Origin: Echinarachnius parma
Taxonomy: Eukaryota; Echinodermata; Echinoidea; Clypeasteroida; Echinarachniidae
Direction: 5' to 3'
DNA length: 64,000 bases
Assembly: GCA_037951105.1 (NCBI GenBank)
Contig: JBAMJV010008088.1
Location: 1-64,000 of the forward strand
A program made the position numbers and the translations under genes. Positions 46,854 to 57,711 of this stretch are shown in pieces (position 1 is the first letter of the stretch; each line of letters begins with the position of its first letter). A model generated the notes under the pieces. That model had not been told where the DNA came from, did not search any database, and was given only the letters and a program-made list of their open reading frames with translations.

Positions 46854-46941
46854 TTTGCACAAACTTTGATCATGACGTCTCCCTCATACCCCTTGTGGAG
46901 GTACAGGGGTGGAGTGATTTGTACCTCAAACTTGGGAAGGA
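46854..46941 (-). CDS. A2M-like gene, MG3 exon start
   Basis: Reads (V)LPKFEVQITPPLYLHKGYEG then DVMIKVCAK. VLPKFEV is the hallmark MG2/MG3 boundary of the family. The acceptor has a long T-run ending acag. The donor AA|gtaagt (phase 2) joins to G TAT of the next exon to give KYTYGQPV. Confidence 0.93.
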
Positions 46942-46944
46942 CTG

Positions 46945-47910
46945 TAAAAAAAAAAAACAGGGAGCAAAGATATATAATGTTCAGTGTGAGAAATGAAGTA
47001 ATAAGATATAACAATTCAAATGTTGTATTTTGTCCAGGCTGTAAAGTGAAATTGCCAGTCTGAAAACAAAAATGTTTGCCTTATAATTGACATGACTTGT
47101 CGTTTGTTCAAAATTGAAGGATTGTGTTCTGTAGTTGAATCGACCATTATACTTGATCATTTGAATCCCTGCCATATATTTCCATTGCAATATTCTTAAA
47201 TCAACTGGTAGCTCGTTTTGACTTCAGATCTGGTTAGCAGACAATCTCACATGGACATGTTGGCCTCTTTTGCCCGATATGAGATAATGAGCAGACCATT
47301 TAGCACCATCGATCTACACATTATGAATGCAAAAACTTGTCAAAAACTGCCCCCCCCCCCCCCCCAATTAGGTTCACATCCCCTCCCCAATGCACGCACA
47401 TATGCAAAACGTTGTACTTATTTGTGTGCATGACCGTAGAGTAGTATAGAAGCACAAGCTATATTTGTCTGATTTTATATACATTTTTAGAAGTGCTCGA
47501 AAATGGTGTTCATTGGTATGAAATAGAAGAGATATAAGAAAAACATGCAGTCTTCCTATATTGGCTAACATTAAAAACAAACAAAAACAAGAAATGTTTG
47601 GTGTGCACTCTACCTGGTGAAAAAAGACATGGAGCTCAGGACAATTTAAACAGCAAAATGCAACAAGGAGCCCCTAAAATTAATAAGCTAAACAAACTGA
47701 AGAGTGCTATTTTCACGTAAATGTAGGCGAACTTGAAAAGTCAACCCCGGAAAAGTCCATTTCAATTTGTTTCCCTGAAAATAGCACAGGTCTGCTGGCC
47801 TGGGGCCACCAAACTAGCTTTGGGACACCAAAATTTCAACAATGCAAAAGTTAAGTTGCACCGAATGGACAAACAAATGTAACAGAACTTGTCATGTTTC
47901 TCTATGTATG
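46945..47910. other. Intron, nothing recognised
   Basis: Includes a poly-C run of about 18 bases near 47350 and a GGGGCCACCAAA motif shared with 32935-32980. No exon copies seen. Confidence 0.45.
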
Positions 47911-48210
47911 CAGGGCTGTTAACCCTCCCGTATTTGGGAGGGAGTCTCACGCCACCACGCTGATTCTCCCGCCGTCCCACCAATCTCCCGGTTTATGAAA
48001 AACCTCCCGCCGAAAAAACAAACAAACAAAACACGATTCTCAAATAATGGTCTCGATCTCGGCCTCGAAAAATTTGAAGTACTTGTCTCGGCTCCGAAAA
48101 TTTTATACGGACACCCCCCCCCCCCCCCCCCCACTGAGCGACTTTTGGAGGACAGGTAAGAGGAAGAAAAAAATCCTCCCTCCGAGCAGTTCCCCCAAAG
48201 TTGACAGCCC
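47911..48210. mobile_element. hAT-like miniature element with poly-C
   Basis: Starts CAGGGCTGTTAACCCTCCCG and ends GTTGACAGCCC. Flanks TATGTATG and TTTGTATG agree at 7 of 8 bases, consistent with an 8-bp target duplication. A poly-C run of about 20 bases lies inside. Confidence 0.55.
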
Positions 48211-48327
48211 TTTGTATGGGCCCACTAAATTCAGGTTTTTGGAAACTAGAACGTGAAAAATCTTGTTTTTATTTGCCTAACTGTGCCACAAAACCAACAA
48301 AAGAGTTTATTTCTAGCATTGCTCTAC

Positions 48328-48513
48328 ATATTCTTCAACAGAGAATGCTGCGCCGTCACCGTGCCACTCTGGTCCCTAGCTTCAATCCGCCAGGTTCCAA
48401 GCTCCGGCTCGGACGAGAGTTGAAAGTCCAGATCGACGAGTCCATTAGGACTGGCCAAGTTCCTCCAGCTGGAGACGAGTTCCACTCGGTGACGAGACCG
48501 TAACACGCCACAC
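48328..48513 (-). CDS. A2M-like gene, MG2 exon with frame breaks
   Basis: The 5' part reads VTVSSPSGTRLQ, the middle NLASPNGLVDLDFQLSSEP then ELGTWRIEARDQSGTV, and the end FSVEEY. Together they match MG2 up to its end. These three blocks are not in one frame. About 2 bases appear missing after LQ, 1 before FSVEEY, and 1 G before gtagag, which is needed because the next exon begins in phase 1. Each could be a consensus error (two are GG runs) or real decay. It is the only exon of the gene that does not read cleanly. Confidence 0.7.
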
Positions 48514-48579
48514 CTTTTTCCAGATAGGACAACAAAAAAGAAGAAGCAAAAAAGATAAAAAGATAAAAATCCACTAGGA

Positions 48580-48654
48580 GTTAATAGGATTGACCAAGTT
48601 CCTTCTCTGCTGAAGACGAGTTCCACTCGGTGATGAGACCGTAACAAGCCACAC
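48580..48654 (-). pseudogene. Duplicated 5' edge of the MG2 exon
   Basis: A second copy of the acceptor side of the exon at 48328-48513, about 140 bp upstream of it. It reads VTVSSPSGTRLQQRRNL before hitting a stop and losing similarity. It retains an AAAAAG|G acceptor-like junction. This copy has the CAGCAG that the other copy lacks, which supports the idea that the neighbour lost bases. Confidence 0.7.
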
Positions 48655-49038
48655 CTTTTTAACCCAAAGAGAAATATAGAGAAAGTAAGATGTGCAAAGA
48701 TGTGGATGTTTCTCTTGTACCTCATTGTTTTGGCTTAAATGGTAACAAAAGAAGTTCTGAAATGTCTCCCAAATAATGAAGATATTTATGACTGAATTTA
48801 AAAGCATTCAAATGCTTTTCAATTGTAGTCAAAAATCAAAATCAATGGGCAGTAGGGGATCAAATCTGGCATACATTTTTCTCTAGATAAACAGTTTCAT
48901 TTTCTATGAAACTATCACATACACATCATTCAGAAGAATTTTTCAATTATATTCTATATTTAATTAAGTCTCTAATGCCACTTTTAGAAGAAAAAAACTT
49001 ACTTTAAAAGTTAATGGATCACTTTAATTTGTACTTAC

Positions 49039-49094
49039 ACTTTCAGTATCAGGCACCATATCAGGATATGTGACAGTCAGGCAACGGAAGAGCA
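49039..49094 (-). CDS. A2M-like gene, short MG2 exon
   Basis: A 56-bp exon reading (V)LFRCLTVTYPDMVPDTES. This matches the family stretch after PGQ, 'VxFRVVxxDxxxxPxxE'. The acceptor is cacgttag and the donor GAAAGT|gtaagt. Length and position agree with the roughly 53-bp equivalent exon of vertebrate A2M (from memory). With the upstream intron read through, it looks like a signal peptide starting at an ATG near 49137; the splice site and homology argue against that. Confidence 0.85.
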
Positions 49095-49689
49095 CTAACG
49101 TGAGGAGAAAGGAAAGAAACACGGTGAGGTAATTCATGGGAAGGAAAGGACTTTGAAACAACAAACCTTTCACTTTCAAGTTGGTAATAAATTATCAATA
49201 TGGTTAAAGTTGTAATTTCATCTTGAATCCTTGGCTGCATTCAAGCATAATACTCAATGGAGGTTTCTTATTCTGCGATGATAGCCAAAATTATACAACA
49301 TGATTTAGTTTCAGTGTCAGTATATTTTGCATCCAATCGAAATCGCAGTGAGGTAAATCATGGGGAAAAGGGTACTTAAATTGAAACAACCAAATATTAT
49401 CTTTCAAGTTGGTAATAAAAAATGACTATAATGGTTAAAAGTTGTAATTTCACCGATGCTCATATGCCAATTCAGTCAAACCATATCAACTTTTCAATGG
49501 ATATTCTTCCTTGATCAGATCATACTGTAAATTTCATTCTGAAATAATAGGCTACCAGTTTTGTACCCTGCAACTACAAAATGATTAATATTTACCGGAG
49601 GTTATGAATGATTTTTGAGAGCAGCAGAGAGCAAATATTTCAAAGTCATTTTTTGATCATCTTGAGATTCTTTAATTATATGTTTAATC

Positions 49690-50935
49690 CAACTCTCGAA
49701 ATTAACTTTTTTTTGTTGGTGGCCCGGTCGGGCCAGTAGAATTAGTATTTTTCCAAATTTGGTGGCCAAAAACCCAAATCTACTGGCCCGAAAAAAATAA
49801 GAAATACAATAACCATATTGATAGTTTCAGGGTACTATAGGCAATACTTTTTTCTTTCCCCTTTGTTTCATTGTAAGATGAATGAAATAAACATTAATTA
49901 GGATGAATGTGTGTGTGTCATGTCTTTTTATTCATTGTCTTCATCAAAAATCACAGCGATTGAATATACAAGAGTGACAATTACAATTCCACTTTAGAAT
50001 GCTTCTACCACTGGTCTAGCATTCATCAACACATTTTCTCACATAAAAAAAAATAGTGGTTAAACTGTTAGTACAAAAATTGCACATTTATTGGGTAGTT
50101 GTACATTGAGTAGTAATATATGAATATTCATGAGCAGCACATATAAATATTTATGATGCTCATTAGATATGCAAAATACGCAAATAACTGAAATTATTAA
50201 AGGGACTACATGTAAGTAACATTGTCCAAATCCTCAAAATAAAATTGCAATTCTAGCGGTTCCCTCATACCTTGTTGTATTCGTATTAACAATAAAATCA
50301 TGGGACCGGTTTCGGTTTTTCAAATTTCCCTTTCGTTACAAAGATATGTACGATCGAAGTATTCAGATAAGAAAAACTCACCCGGAGTTTTTCTTCCGTG
50401 TACAAAGTGAGTGCAGTGAGTTAGTGAATATCACTTTGCATTTTTGCTCATTACTTGGCCATGCAATGTCCATTTGACTTGAAATTTTCACACAATACCC
50501 TGTGGACATATGAGATAACAACAACATACATTGCATCAACCCTTCATCACTTTTTGCACATGTCAACAAAGTTACTAGATTCCTTTAAAAACAATTTTTA
50601 ATATAAAATTTTTTTTAACAACTGGTTAGAAAATGAGTATGGCTGCTCAAAAATGTATGAATATTCATTAGCAGCTCAGTATTACTTGCTCAATTTACTT
50701 AGTAACTTTTTAACTAACCAATATTTTGTATGTGAGAAAAGGGTATAACTTGCTGAATGCTACATTTAAAAGCAAGCTCTTGTCATGCCATACGACTACT
50801 GGGTATAAAAAAAAAAAAAAACTTTTTTTTTTTTTTTTTACTGGCCCAGTCGGGCCACCAAATATTTTTTTTACTGGCCCGGCGGCAATTTTTAGTGGCC
50901 CCGGGCCATCGGGCCTATGCTAATTTCGAGGGTTG
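49690..50935. mobile_element. 1.25-kb element with CTCGAAATTA ends
   Basis: CAACTCTCGAAATTA at the left and TAATTTCGAGGGTTG at the right, with inner GGTGGCCCGGTCGGGCC also inverted. It contains the TTAA element at 50197-50589. Confidence 0.7.
50197..50589. mobile_element. TTAA-flanked element nested in 49690-50935
   Basis: Begins TTAAAGGGACTACATGTAAG and ends AGTTACTAGATTCCTTTAA; same family as 24472-24881. Confidence 0.8.
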
Positions 50936-51261
50936 TTTAAACACTTACAGTGCCATGTACATGCCTGCAAGCTTCCACTGCAGTTCTTTATGCATAACTG
51001 CACACAGGTAATAGAGTAATGCTTGATGAAAATATCTCCTGAAAAGCACCATCCTGTGCTGTCCTAAAATTGATCATGCCTAGTGTATTGAGTACATTAT
51101 ATTGTCACACGCACAGCTTAATCTTCTAATGTTGAGCACTTGCTTTATACTTTCGATTTTTAAAATGCAAAAAGCTTTTTAACTTTGGTCTTACAAAAGC
51201 TGGCAATACATGAATTAATGGTTACATTTTCTTGGTAGCTTTATGAATTACTCATGAATAC

Positions 51262-51427
51262 CTTTTTGTCCTGGCTGGTATATGGGCTTGTCGGTCTGAA
51301 TAAACGTCTTTCTTGTTTGCCTCCTAACCGAGATGACCTTGTCGTATGTTTTTCTGAATCCATCTCCGCTTGTGGTCCTTCCATTAACCAAAAGTCTTAG
51401 AAGTAACGATACTGGAACATTTGAATT
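51262..51427 (-). CDS. A2M-like gene, MG1/MG2 exon
   Basis: Carries the end of MG1 and the start of MG2. The diagnostic stretch is TFIQTDKPIYQPGQK, which matches the highly conserved 'QTDKxxYxPGQ' start of MG2 in A2M, C3 and CD109 proteins. It starts in phase 0 after ggttag and ends GGA CAA AAA G|gtattc in phase 1. The following exon begins TG, restoring Val. It was missed by simple ORF scanning because it is short. Confidence 0.92.
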
Positions 51428-51733
51428 CTAACCACAGACATACAAAAAAAAGGGGAGAAAAATGTCACTTTCATGCTAATACATGTAGAGCAGCCGAGTC
51501 TGATCCACCCACTTGTTTTCACTGGGATTGTCATGTCCAATGTTCTGAAAGTTGTTGTATTTAATTAATAGACAGAGTGATTTTTGTTCAATTCAATTTA
51601 ATCCATTTTTATCTATTTTATAAAACAGTGCCAACTAACATCATTAACAATAATAAATTATAAGTAACTAGGCAATTAACAAAAATGGGTGATGGCTTGA
51701 GAAAGTTGATTCCATGCATGTAACACCTCAGGC

Positions 51734-52143
51734 TTAAAGGGTACCACCACCCAAAAATAATATTATTATAGAAAGGTACCATCTTTAGTAAATATCCATT
51801 CCTTCAACAAGTTCACAAAAATATGTTTTCAGAAAAAAATATATAATTGGAAAACGCATCACCATTCTCAACCATGCGTTCATGCGGTCTGAATTGCGTA
51901 GACTATATGCGTGCAGAGCCAGAGCGCACTGTGCAGAGCGAATGAATCATCCGGGAATCTATTGACGTACGCGTGAAAGCATTGGCGCACTCGCAAATGC
52001 TTGGCCCGTATGGAACCAGGAAATAGCAGTGGTTCCGTAAGTGGTGGAAATTACCGTATTTGTCGGTGTATTACCCGCACCTTTTTTCAAAAAAAAAAAA
52101 AAAAAAAAGGGGGTGCGGTTAATACACGACCATATTAAATGCA

Positions 52144-52179
<36 letters not shown>

Positions 52180-52351
52180 TTTAGGGGGTGCGGTTAATAC
52201 ACCGGAGCGGTTAATACACCGACAAATACGGTAATTGCTTTGTTTATGAATTACACAACCCTTTGCAAAATGTTGGGTATCTATTTGATATCACAAAACG
52301 GTACCAAAACATATAATAATGTGTTGTCCTTTGCCTGGTGGTCCCCTTTAA
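51734..52351. mobile_element. TTAA-flanked element next to the MG1 exon
   Basis: Begins TTAAAGGGTACCACCACCC and ends GGTGGTCCCCTTTAA. It ends 30 bp from the donor of the MG1 exon and contains the MITE at 52052-52233. Confidence 0.85.
52052..52233. mobile_element. MITE with TACCGTATTTGT ends
   Basis: TACCGTATTTGTCGGTGTAT and the inverted ACACCGACAAATACGGTA, with two long A/T homopolymers (runs of 18-30). Same family as 17021-17201. Confidence 0.85.
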
Positions 52352-52381
52352 TGAGCCTAGTAGGTGGGCGAGAAAACTTAC

Positions 52382-52622
52382 ATTCCCCTGGTCTTGGCAT
52401 GTGACTTGCACATCTAAACAGGCGTCAGTCTCGGTCCCGGTCCATCGCTCTCCATTGGACTTAGTTAAGCACGTTCCGGGCTGACGTTCCCCAGACAATG
52501 GAGTGAACGTGATCTCCGCAGAAACATTGATGGTCCTCTCACCCTCCAGACCAAGACTAGTGAAACATACTTTCAGTGTGCTATCGTAGAGTGCAAACTT
52601 GGGAAACGTGACTAGGAGACCA
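52382..52622 (-). CDS. A2M-like gene, first exon found (MG1 domain)
   Basis: Encodes the bulk of the first macroglobulin domain. It reads from LLVTFPKFALYDSTLKVCF through INVSAEITF to LDVQVTCQDQGN, matching the MG1 region of A2M-family protease inhibitors. The acceptor is a pyrimidine-rich tract ending TAG and the donor is AAT|gtaagt, phase 0. The exon begins with one base of a split codon, so a signal-peptide exon must lie upstream. I could not find it between 52623 and 64000. INVSAE contains a possible N-glycosylation site. The donor lies only about 30 bp from a TTAA-flanked element. Confidence 0.88.
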
Positions 52623-52982
52623 CTATTGCAAAAGAGAGACAATCATGAGTATAATTGTGAAAGAAACAGAACAAACAATATAACGTTATCCTTATGTCAT
52701 TCACTCATTTTTCAAAGACAATTTTAATTTGACTACCGGTAACTATTTTCCAAGGCATCTAGGGCAAAACAAGAGGGGTTTTTTTTTTTGCTACCATTTT
52801 TGCACGAGCTAATATATTTTGTGCACTCATAGACAGAAGGCATACATGAATGCACAATCAGAAGACTGTTTAAGTTCAGTTGACTTGAGAACCAAAACAT
52901 ATGGGAGAACTCGGCCACTTCTGGACATAGCATGCACCATAGCCAATACTTACAAGCAACATGTAGTCGCTTACAGTTAAAA

Positions 52983-53670
52983 CAGGGCTCGACACTGGCA
53001 CTTGCCCTGTTGCCCGGGGCAAGTAAAAATTGATGTCAGGCAAATACAATTTCATAAATGGTCTAGTTTGGTTGCCCGACTGGGCAACTAAATTTATGCT
53101 TAACTATATAATAATACATAGAGCAGATCTATATGATTCAGATATATACAAAATAATACAGTCTTGACAATCTTCACCCATCAAAGCTGTTTGATATTTC
53201 ATCCGGAAGCAGAACTAGGGGTCATCACTCATCAGTATAAACTGCAAAAGAAACATGTCAACTAATAAAGCTGAGGCAGTGTTCTTTTTCACAGAGAGTG
53301 ATAAATGAATGGAACAGTCTATACCCTTGTATGTTGTAGAAAGCTTGTCCATAAATGTCTTTAATTCCAACTTGGAGAGATTTTGGTCTGTGAAAAAGAG
53401 ACAAATTTAGTCCTGATGAAGGTTTTGCCTGCCCATGTTCATCACATCATCTGCTGTACAGCATCACTAATCGTACAGAAGTTCAGACCTACTCTGATGT
53501 CAATGAGGGGCAAATAAGTTTGTAAAACTTTATATTATAAGCCCACATCCATACAAGTAAATCGCATCTAGAACTCTAGAAGTAAGCAGGCAAGTAAGTT
53601 TTCTGTTTGGGCAAGTAATGATTCTGCATGTCTGAATGGGCAAGTAGAAAAAATTGTTAGTGCCATTGCA
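52983..53670. mobile_element. hAT-like relic, left end CAGGGCTCGACA
   Basis: Starts CAGGGCTCGACACTGGCACT followed by TTGCCCGGGGCAAG. A degenerate counterpart with GGGCAAGTA and GTTAGTGCCA lies near 53640-53670. The right terminus is uncertain. Confidence 0.45.
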
Positions 53671-55419
53671 ACACAACTTGTAGGCAGAAAGGTAATTATT
53701 GTGTGGTTCCGATCCCTCACAGCTGCCCAGCCTGTCTATCAATTGATTTATGTTAATTAGACTCAAGTCAAGCTAGTATAGTAGTACTAGTAGTACAAAT
53801 AACTATTTGATTAACTGGACAATTATGAACATTCTAATATTAATAACATGGTAATGTATACAAATAATACACAAACTAGAGTGCATTGTGTAAATGCATC
53901 GCACGCGAGGGCTATGTTAGCTGTGCGAGGCACGAGGCGTGAGCCGAGTGCGTAAGGCAAATGTAGCTAACATACATGTAGCCCGAGAGTGTGATGAATT
54001 TACATGATGCACGATAATAAGTAGTATTATTTGTTTTATAAAACGAACTCAACCACGGAATTGTTTATTTTGCTGGATTATTAAAAACAGACAATTGGTA
54101 ACCCAGAGTTTACAAAATTCATCAACACTTTATACTGCACTCGCTTCACTGAATTTGACTCTAGCTCTGTATGCAGCGCAGCTCAGCAGATCAACTGCAG
54201 TCGCTATGGAATTGCCGATAATTTCCCGTAAAACTGAGAATTATCAAAGAATTGTATGCATTTCCATTACAAAACTCACCAACATCAAACCACATATCCA
54301 TATAATTTACGAAACTGCTAAGATTTATTTACTACAGAACAGAGAATTTACAAAACCAAGCATTTTCCATCTTTTTCTGTTCACTTTCGCAAGTTTGTCT
54401 TCGAGAGGTTTGTCTGTAATCGTTTGTGATCGTTTATGATCGTTCATGATCGTTTAGAATATGACTTGTGATCGTATCGGAGGATGATCGGGACTTCGAT
54501 GTTTGTGCTAGTGAAGTCATGCATTGGCTCACCCTGTGGTGAGATTAAATGTCTTTTTGAAACAAACTCATGGAAACTGTGTTGTCATATAGTCATTATT
54601 TCTGTTATAGAATCCATTCCCTTAATTCAGTCTTCGTAGAGCTATGTAAACAAACATTGTGACGTCACGGGGTTGCGCACCTTCGGCATGATGGTTGCAC
54701 ACCTTCGGCACGATGGTTGCGCTGCTATCGGCACGATGGTTGCACAGGTATCGGCACGGTAGTGCAGGTGGTTAAAAGTAATCAATCCCCACGTGATCGA
54801 TATTAGCCAATCACGTTACTGAATTTACCGGAGCCGTTTTATAATATAGTTTATGCAGATGCTAGTAGTTTTCCACGACATAAGTATCAATCGACGTATC
54901 TACCTTTTGCTTTAATAAAAACAAGATCAGTAATTTATCGTAATGTAACTACATGCACCCTAGGGTCACTCTCATAGGCAGGCTGCAGTAAACAAATTTG
55001 TGAGACTGGCAAAAATCATAAAATCATTTCTAGCTAAAATCTCACCAATTAATCAAACTTAACATAACAGGGGGTTAGAATTGAATATAATTTAAAACTT
55101 ACATTAGCTTTCCAATGTCAGAAGCACTTTAAATTCCAGTTTTTAAAATATTTGATCTATGACTTGAAGCTCCAATCTGAGCCTGAGCTTTCTGACTATG
55201 TGCAGCCCTCAACCACAGGTTTTAGAACAGTTGTTTACATGTTTAGGCTTGTCTGCCAGCCAGTATTATCAAAAGGCTGAAGGGATTATTTCAGAGATTA
55301 GTGTCTGAATGACCTAACTGACAATGGGTTCTGCAAAGTACTCTGACTTGTACTATTTGCAGGGGTGCAGCATTTCAATAGGTGTCTGGACAAGACAATA
55401 GTCAATACATGCGGCTTTT
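53671..55419. other. Upstream region without a recognised gene
   Basis: Contains the hairpin listed separately, a GATCGTTTGTGATCGTTTATGATCG run near 54410-54460, and a tandem TTCGGCACGATGGTTGCAC-type repeat (54675-54765). The missing A2M first exon and promoter could lie here or beyond, but I could not identify them. Confidence 0.45.
53881..54012. repeat. Imperfect hairpin
   Basis: GTGCATTGTGTAAATGCATC...CTATGTTAGCT is mirrored by AGCTAACATAC...GATGAATTTACATGATGCAC around a GC-rich centre; probably a MITE. Confidence 0.55.
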
Positions 55420-55427
55420 GTATCGCA

Positions 55428-56790
55428 CAACGTTCTCGCCAGGCCGTTTTCGCGTGGCGGTGCCGCCACGCGTAAATTTATTCTTCAAACTTGCGCCACC
55501 CGAAAATTTTGATGAGATAATACCGCCATGTGTAAAATCAATAAATTCATGACAATTTCCCCATATTTGCAGACACCATTTTCATAATTCCTATTTGATT
55601 ATTTGTCTCCACAAATACAACAAATATTATTGCCAAATAAAGGCGCATCCTCGCTCTTAAATCGCTTCAAGGAGACGAGGAAATCTCCGATATAATTTTA
55701 GAAACACGCACCGTACACCCAACCCTCGCCCGGTCGTCTGGCCGGGCGGCCGGCAGCCAGCACAGGCAGTTGGACCGCTGCTGCGCTTCATCTGATCGAA
55801 TCTCATAAAGCGGTCTGCAAAAATGCAGTGTTTCGCGCTCAAATTCATCTTTTTATACGGCAATAAAATGACAAGTATCGATACTTTGCTGGATTTATGA
55901 AACAATATTTACGGAAATATAGTTACAGAATATTCAGTATTACCTCAGTTTTTAGCAAAATATTACTTTTCCCGAAGTAAAACATTCACTCAAGCGCTTG
56001 TTACGCGAGCGAGAATTTCAGTAAGCGATTGAACATAGCAGAAAATCAGATCGTTTGCGATCGTTGCCAATTTCTGGGCAGCGATATCATATAACGTGTA
56101 GTGTAGTCTACGCGGGCCCGTTCACAAATTGGCAACAGAAGTGTGCTAGGTTCAGTTCACCTGGTCCCGTCCGAGCGAGTTAGAAAATTATATCGAGATT
56201 ATCAGTGCATTTTTGTGCCGTTTTGCAGGTAATTGTTCTCGTATTTGTTTTAAAAGCCTTGCAAACGTGTAAGTAAAATAATAGATAGTCTAGAATAGGT
56301 GCGATCGTAATAATCTTGCATTTTCGTTCCTTTTCGGCACTTTTTAAGAGTGCAACTTACAAGGCAGTTGGTGCACTAGCTAGCTACCTCTCTCGCAGCG
56401 CGGGGCCTGCCGAAACTCTGGCAGGCCTTCTAGTGTGTGTTCTGTAGGTTTTTTTTTCGATGCACATGTTCAATTTGCGTCGATCAATTTGTCAAACAAG
56501 TCGATAATTTTGCTAAAAATAACTACTCATACGGTAAAATATGTACTTTTACACTAACATTGGGCAATTTTCTAATTTTTTTTTCCCATTTCCGATGTTG
56601 CAAATTTCACATTGAAAAGTCGGGCGACGGGAAATTGGGCGATATCTGATGACTCCCAGCCCTACTCCTACCCCTGCGGCGCGGCATCCCGTGCTTGAAT
56701 AGCAGCAATACATGCGCCACGGGTAATTTTTCCGACATATATGTTTGTGGTTTTGCGCCACGGGTAAATTTTTTCCTGGCGAAAACGCTG
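55428..56790. mobile_element. hAT-type non-autonomous element
   Basis: 8-bp target duplication GTATCGCA at 55420-55427 and 56791-56798. Inverted ends CAACGTTCTCGCCAGG and (inverted) CAGCGTTTTCGCCAGG match at 14 of 16. CA-start termini and 8-bp duplications are hAT hallmarks. No transposase remains. A GC-rich core (56100-56240) ends in CAG|gtaatt, resembling a promoter plus first exon, but nothing downstream supports a gene. Confidence 0.85.
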
Positions 56791-57552
56791 GTATCGCATT
56801 CCAAAGTATATAACAATGAATATAGGTCAATTTGTGACTCTAAGGAATTCTTTACAACCAGCTTTGAACTACTTATAAGATTAACACAATGATTCAATGA
56901 AGGCATGCTATAAGTGTTTGTTGAACAAAGGCCAAAGCAATTATGCAATTTATACAGACATACACAGCATCAAATTGATCAATAGTGTGAAAAACATCTA
57001 GTTTTAAGGCTAGGTAGACATGGGAATTCCCCAGTGTTTACTTGGACAATGAAGGCAGCTGACTATCAGGCTTTTTCAAGGCAATGGAGTAAGGGGTTAA
57101 TGCAGCATGCTGTTAACCCCTTGTCTTGTAGGGGTGAACTACATGTATGTTCATGTATGTTGTGTCAGCGCTGCACCAATGTCTGGAGCAGTCAGCTGTC
57201 TGCAGCTCCCCGGCTGCGGCCCCGGCAAGCAGCTGCTGGCATGCCACGTACGCCCGCGTACGCAACAGACTGAGGGCGCAGCCATGTTCGTTGTTTTCAA
57301 ATGGCGCTCGGTGCGAAATGTCTCGTAATTTCTTCTTTGCCCATTCGAGATCATAGGTTCAAGCAAAGTTCAGTTATTGAGTCGGTTAATTCAGCCCATA
57401 GAGTTATATATAGGTACTAGAGTGCGGACTCGGCCGAATCGCTGTGACAACGTGGAGCAGCGGCCGCAATTGATTTGTCGGGCAAAGTCGCGTCGCACGC
57501 ACGGTACGTACCGTGGACATGACACTTGACAGCCAGCAAGCAGGCCTTCAAA

Positions 57553-57623
57553 ATGCCGAATTCGTGTATCGAATACGGTTGAAGGAACAGATACGTGAAG
57601 AGAAGTGGCATAATCGTTCACAA
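57553..57623 (+). pseudogene. THAP domain exon 1 (P-element transposase relic)
   Basis: Reads MPNSCIEYG, then a TGA, then RNRYVKRSGIIVHK, ending CAC AA|gtaagt. This is the start of a THAP zinc finger (C2CH). The first ligand Cys5 is present; the TGA stands exactly where the second ligand Cys10 belongs. The split Lys codon is completed by A at 58677, giving HKLPL, as in real THAP genes. Confidence 0.88.
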
Positions 57624-57711
57624 GTAAGTTCCTTTACTAAGTAGGCTCTAAGTTTATTGAATTTAATATTAACAATCAGCATTTAGGGGATATTTGACTT
57701 TGGGGCGCTAC

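Noticed and set aside
49039-49137. ATG followed by a hydrophobic run that looks like a secretory signal peptide start of the gene
   Set aside because: The hydrophobic part is intron ending in a cacgttag acceptor; the remainder matches MG2, and MG1 exons lie upstream at 51262 and 52382.
54095-54439. 114-codon plus-strand frame
   Set aside because: No recognisable protein features, no splice or promoter context; composition resembles random A+T-rich sequence.
56100-56240. Host promoter and first exon
   Set aside because: GC-rich with a donor-like end, but it lies inside a hAT-type element and no downstream coding exon was found.
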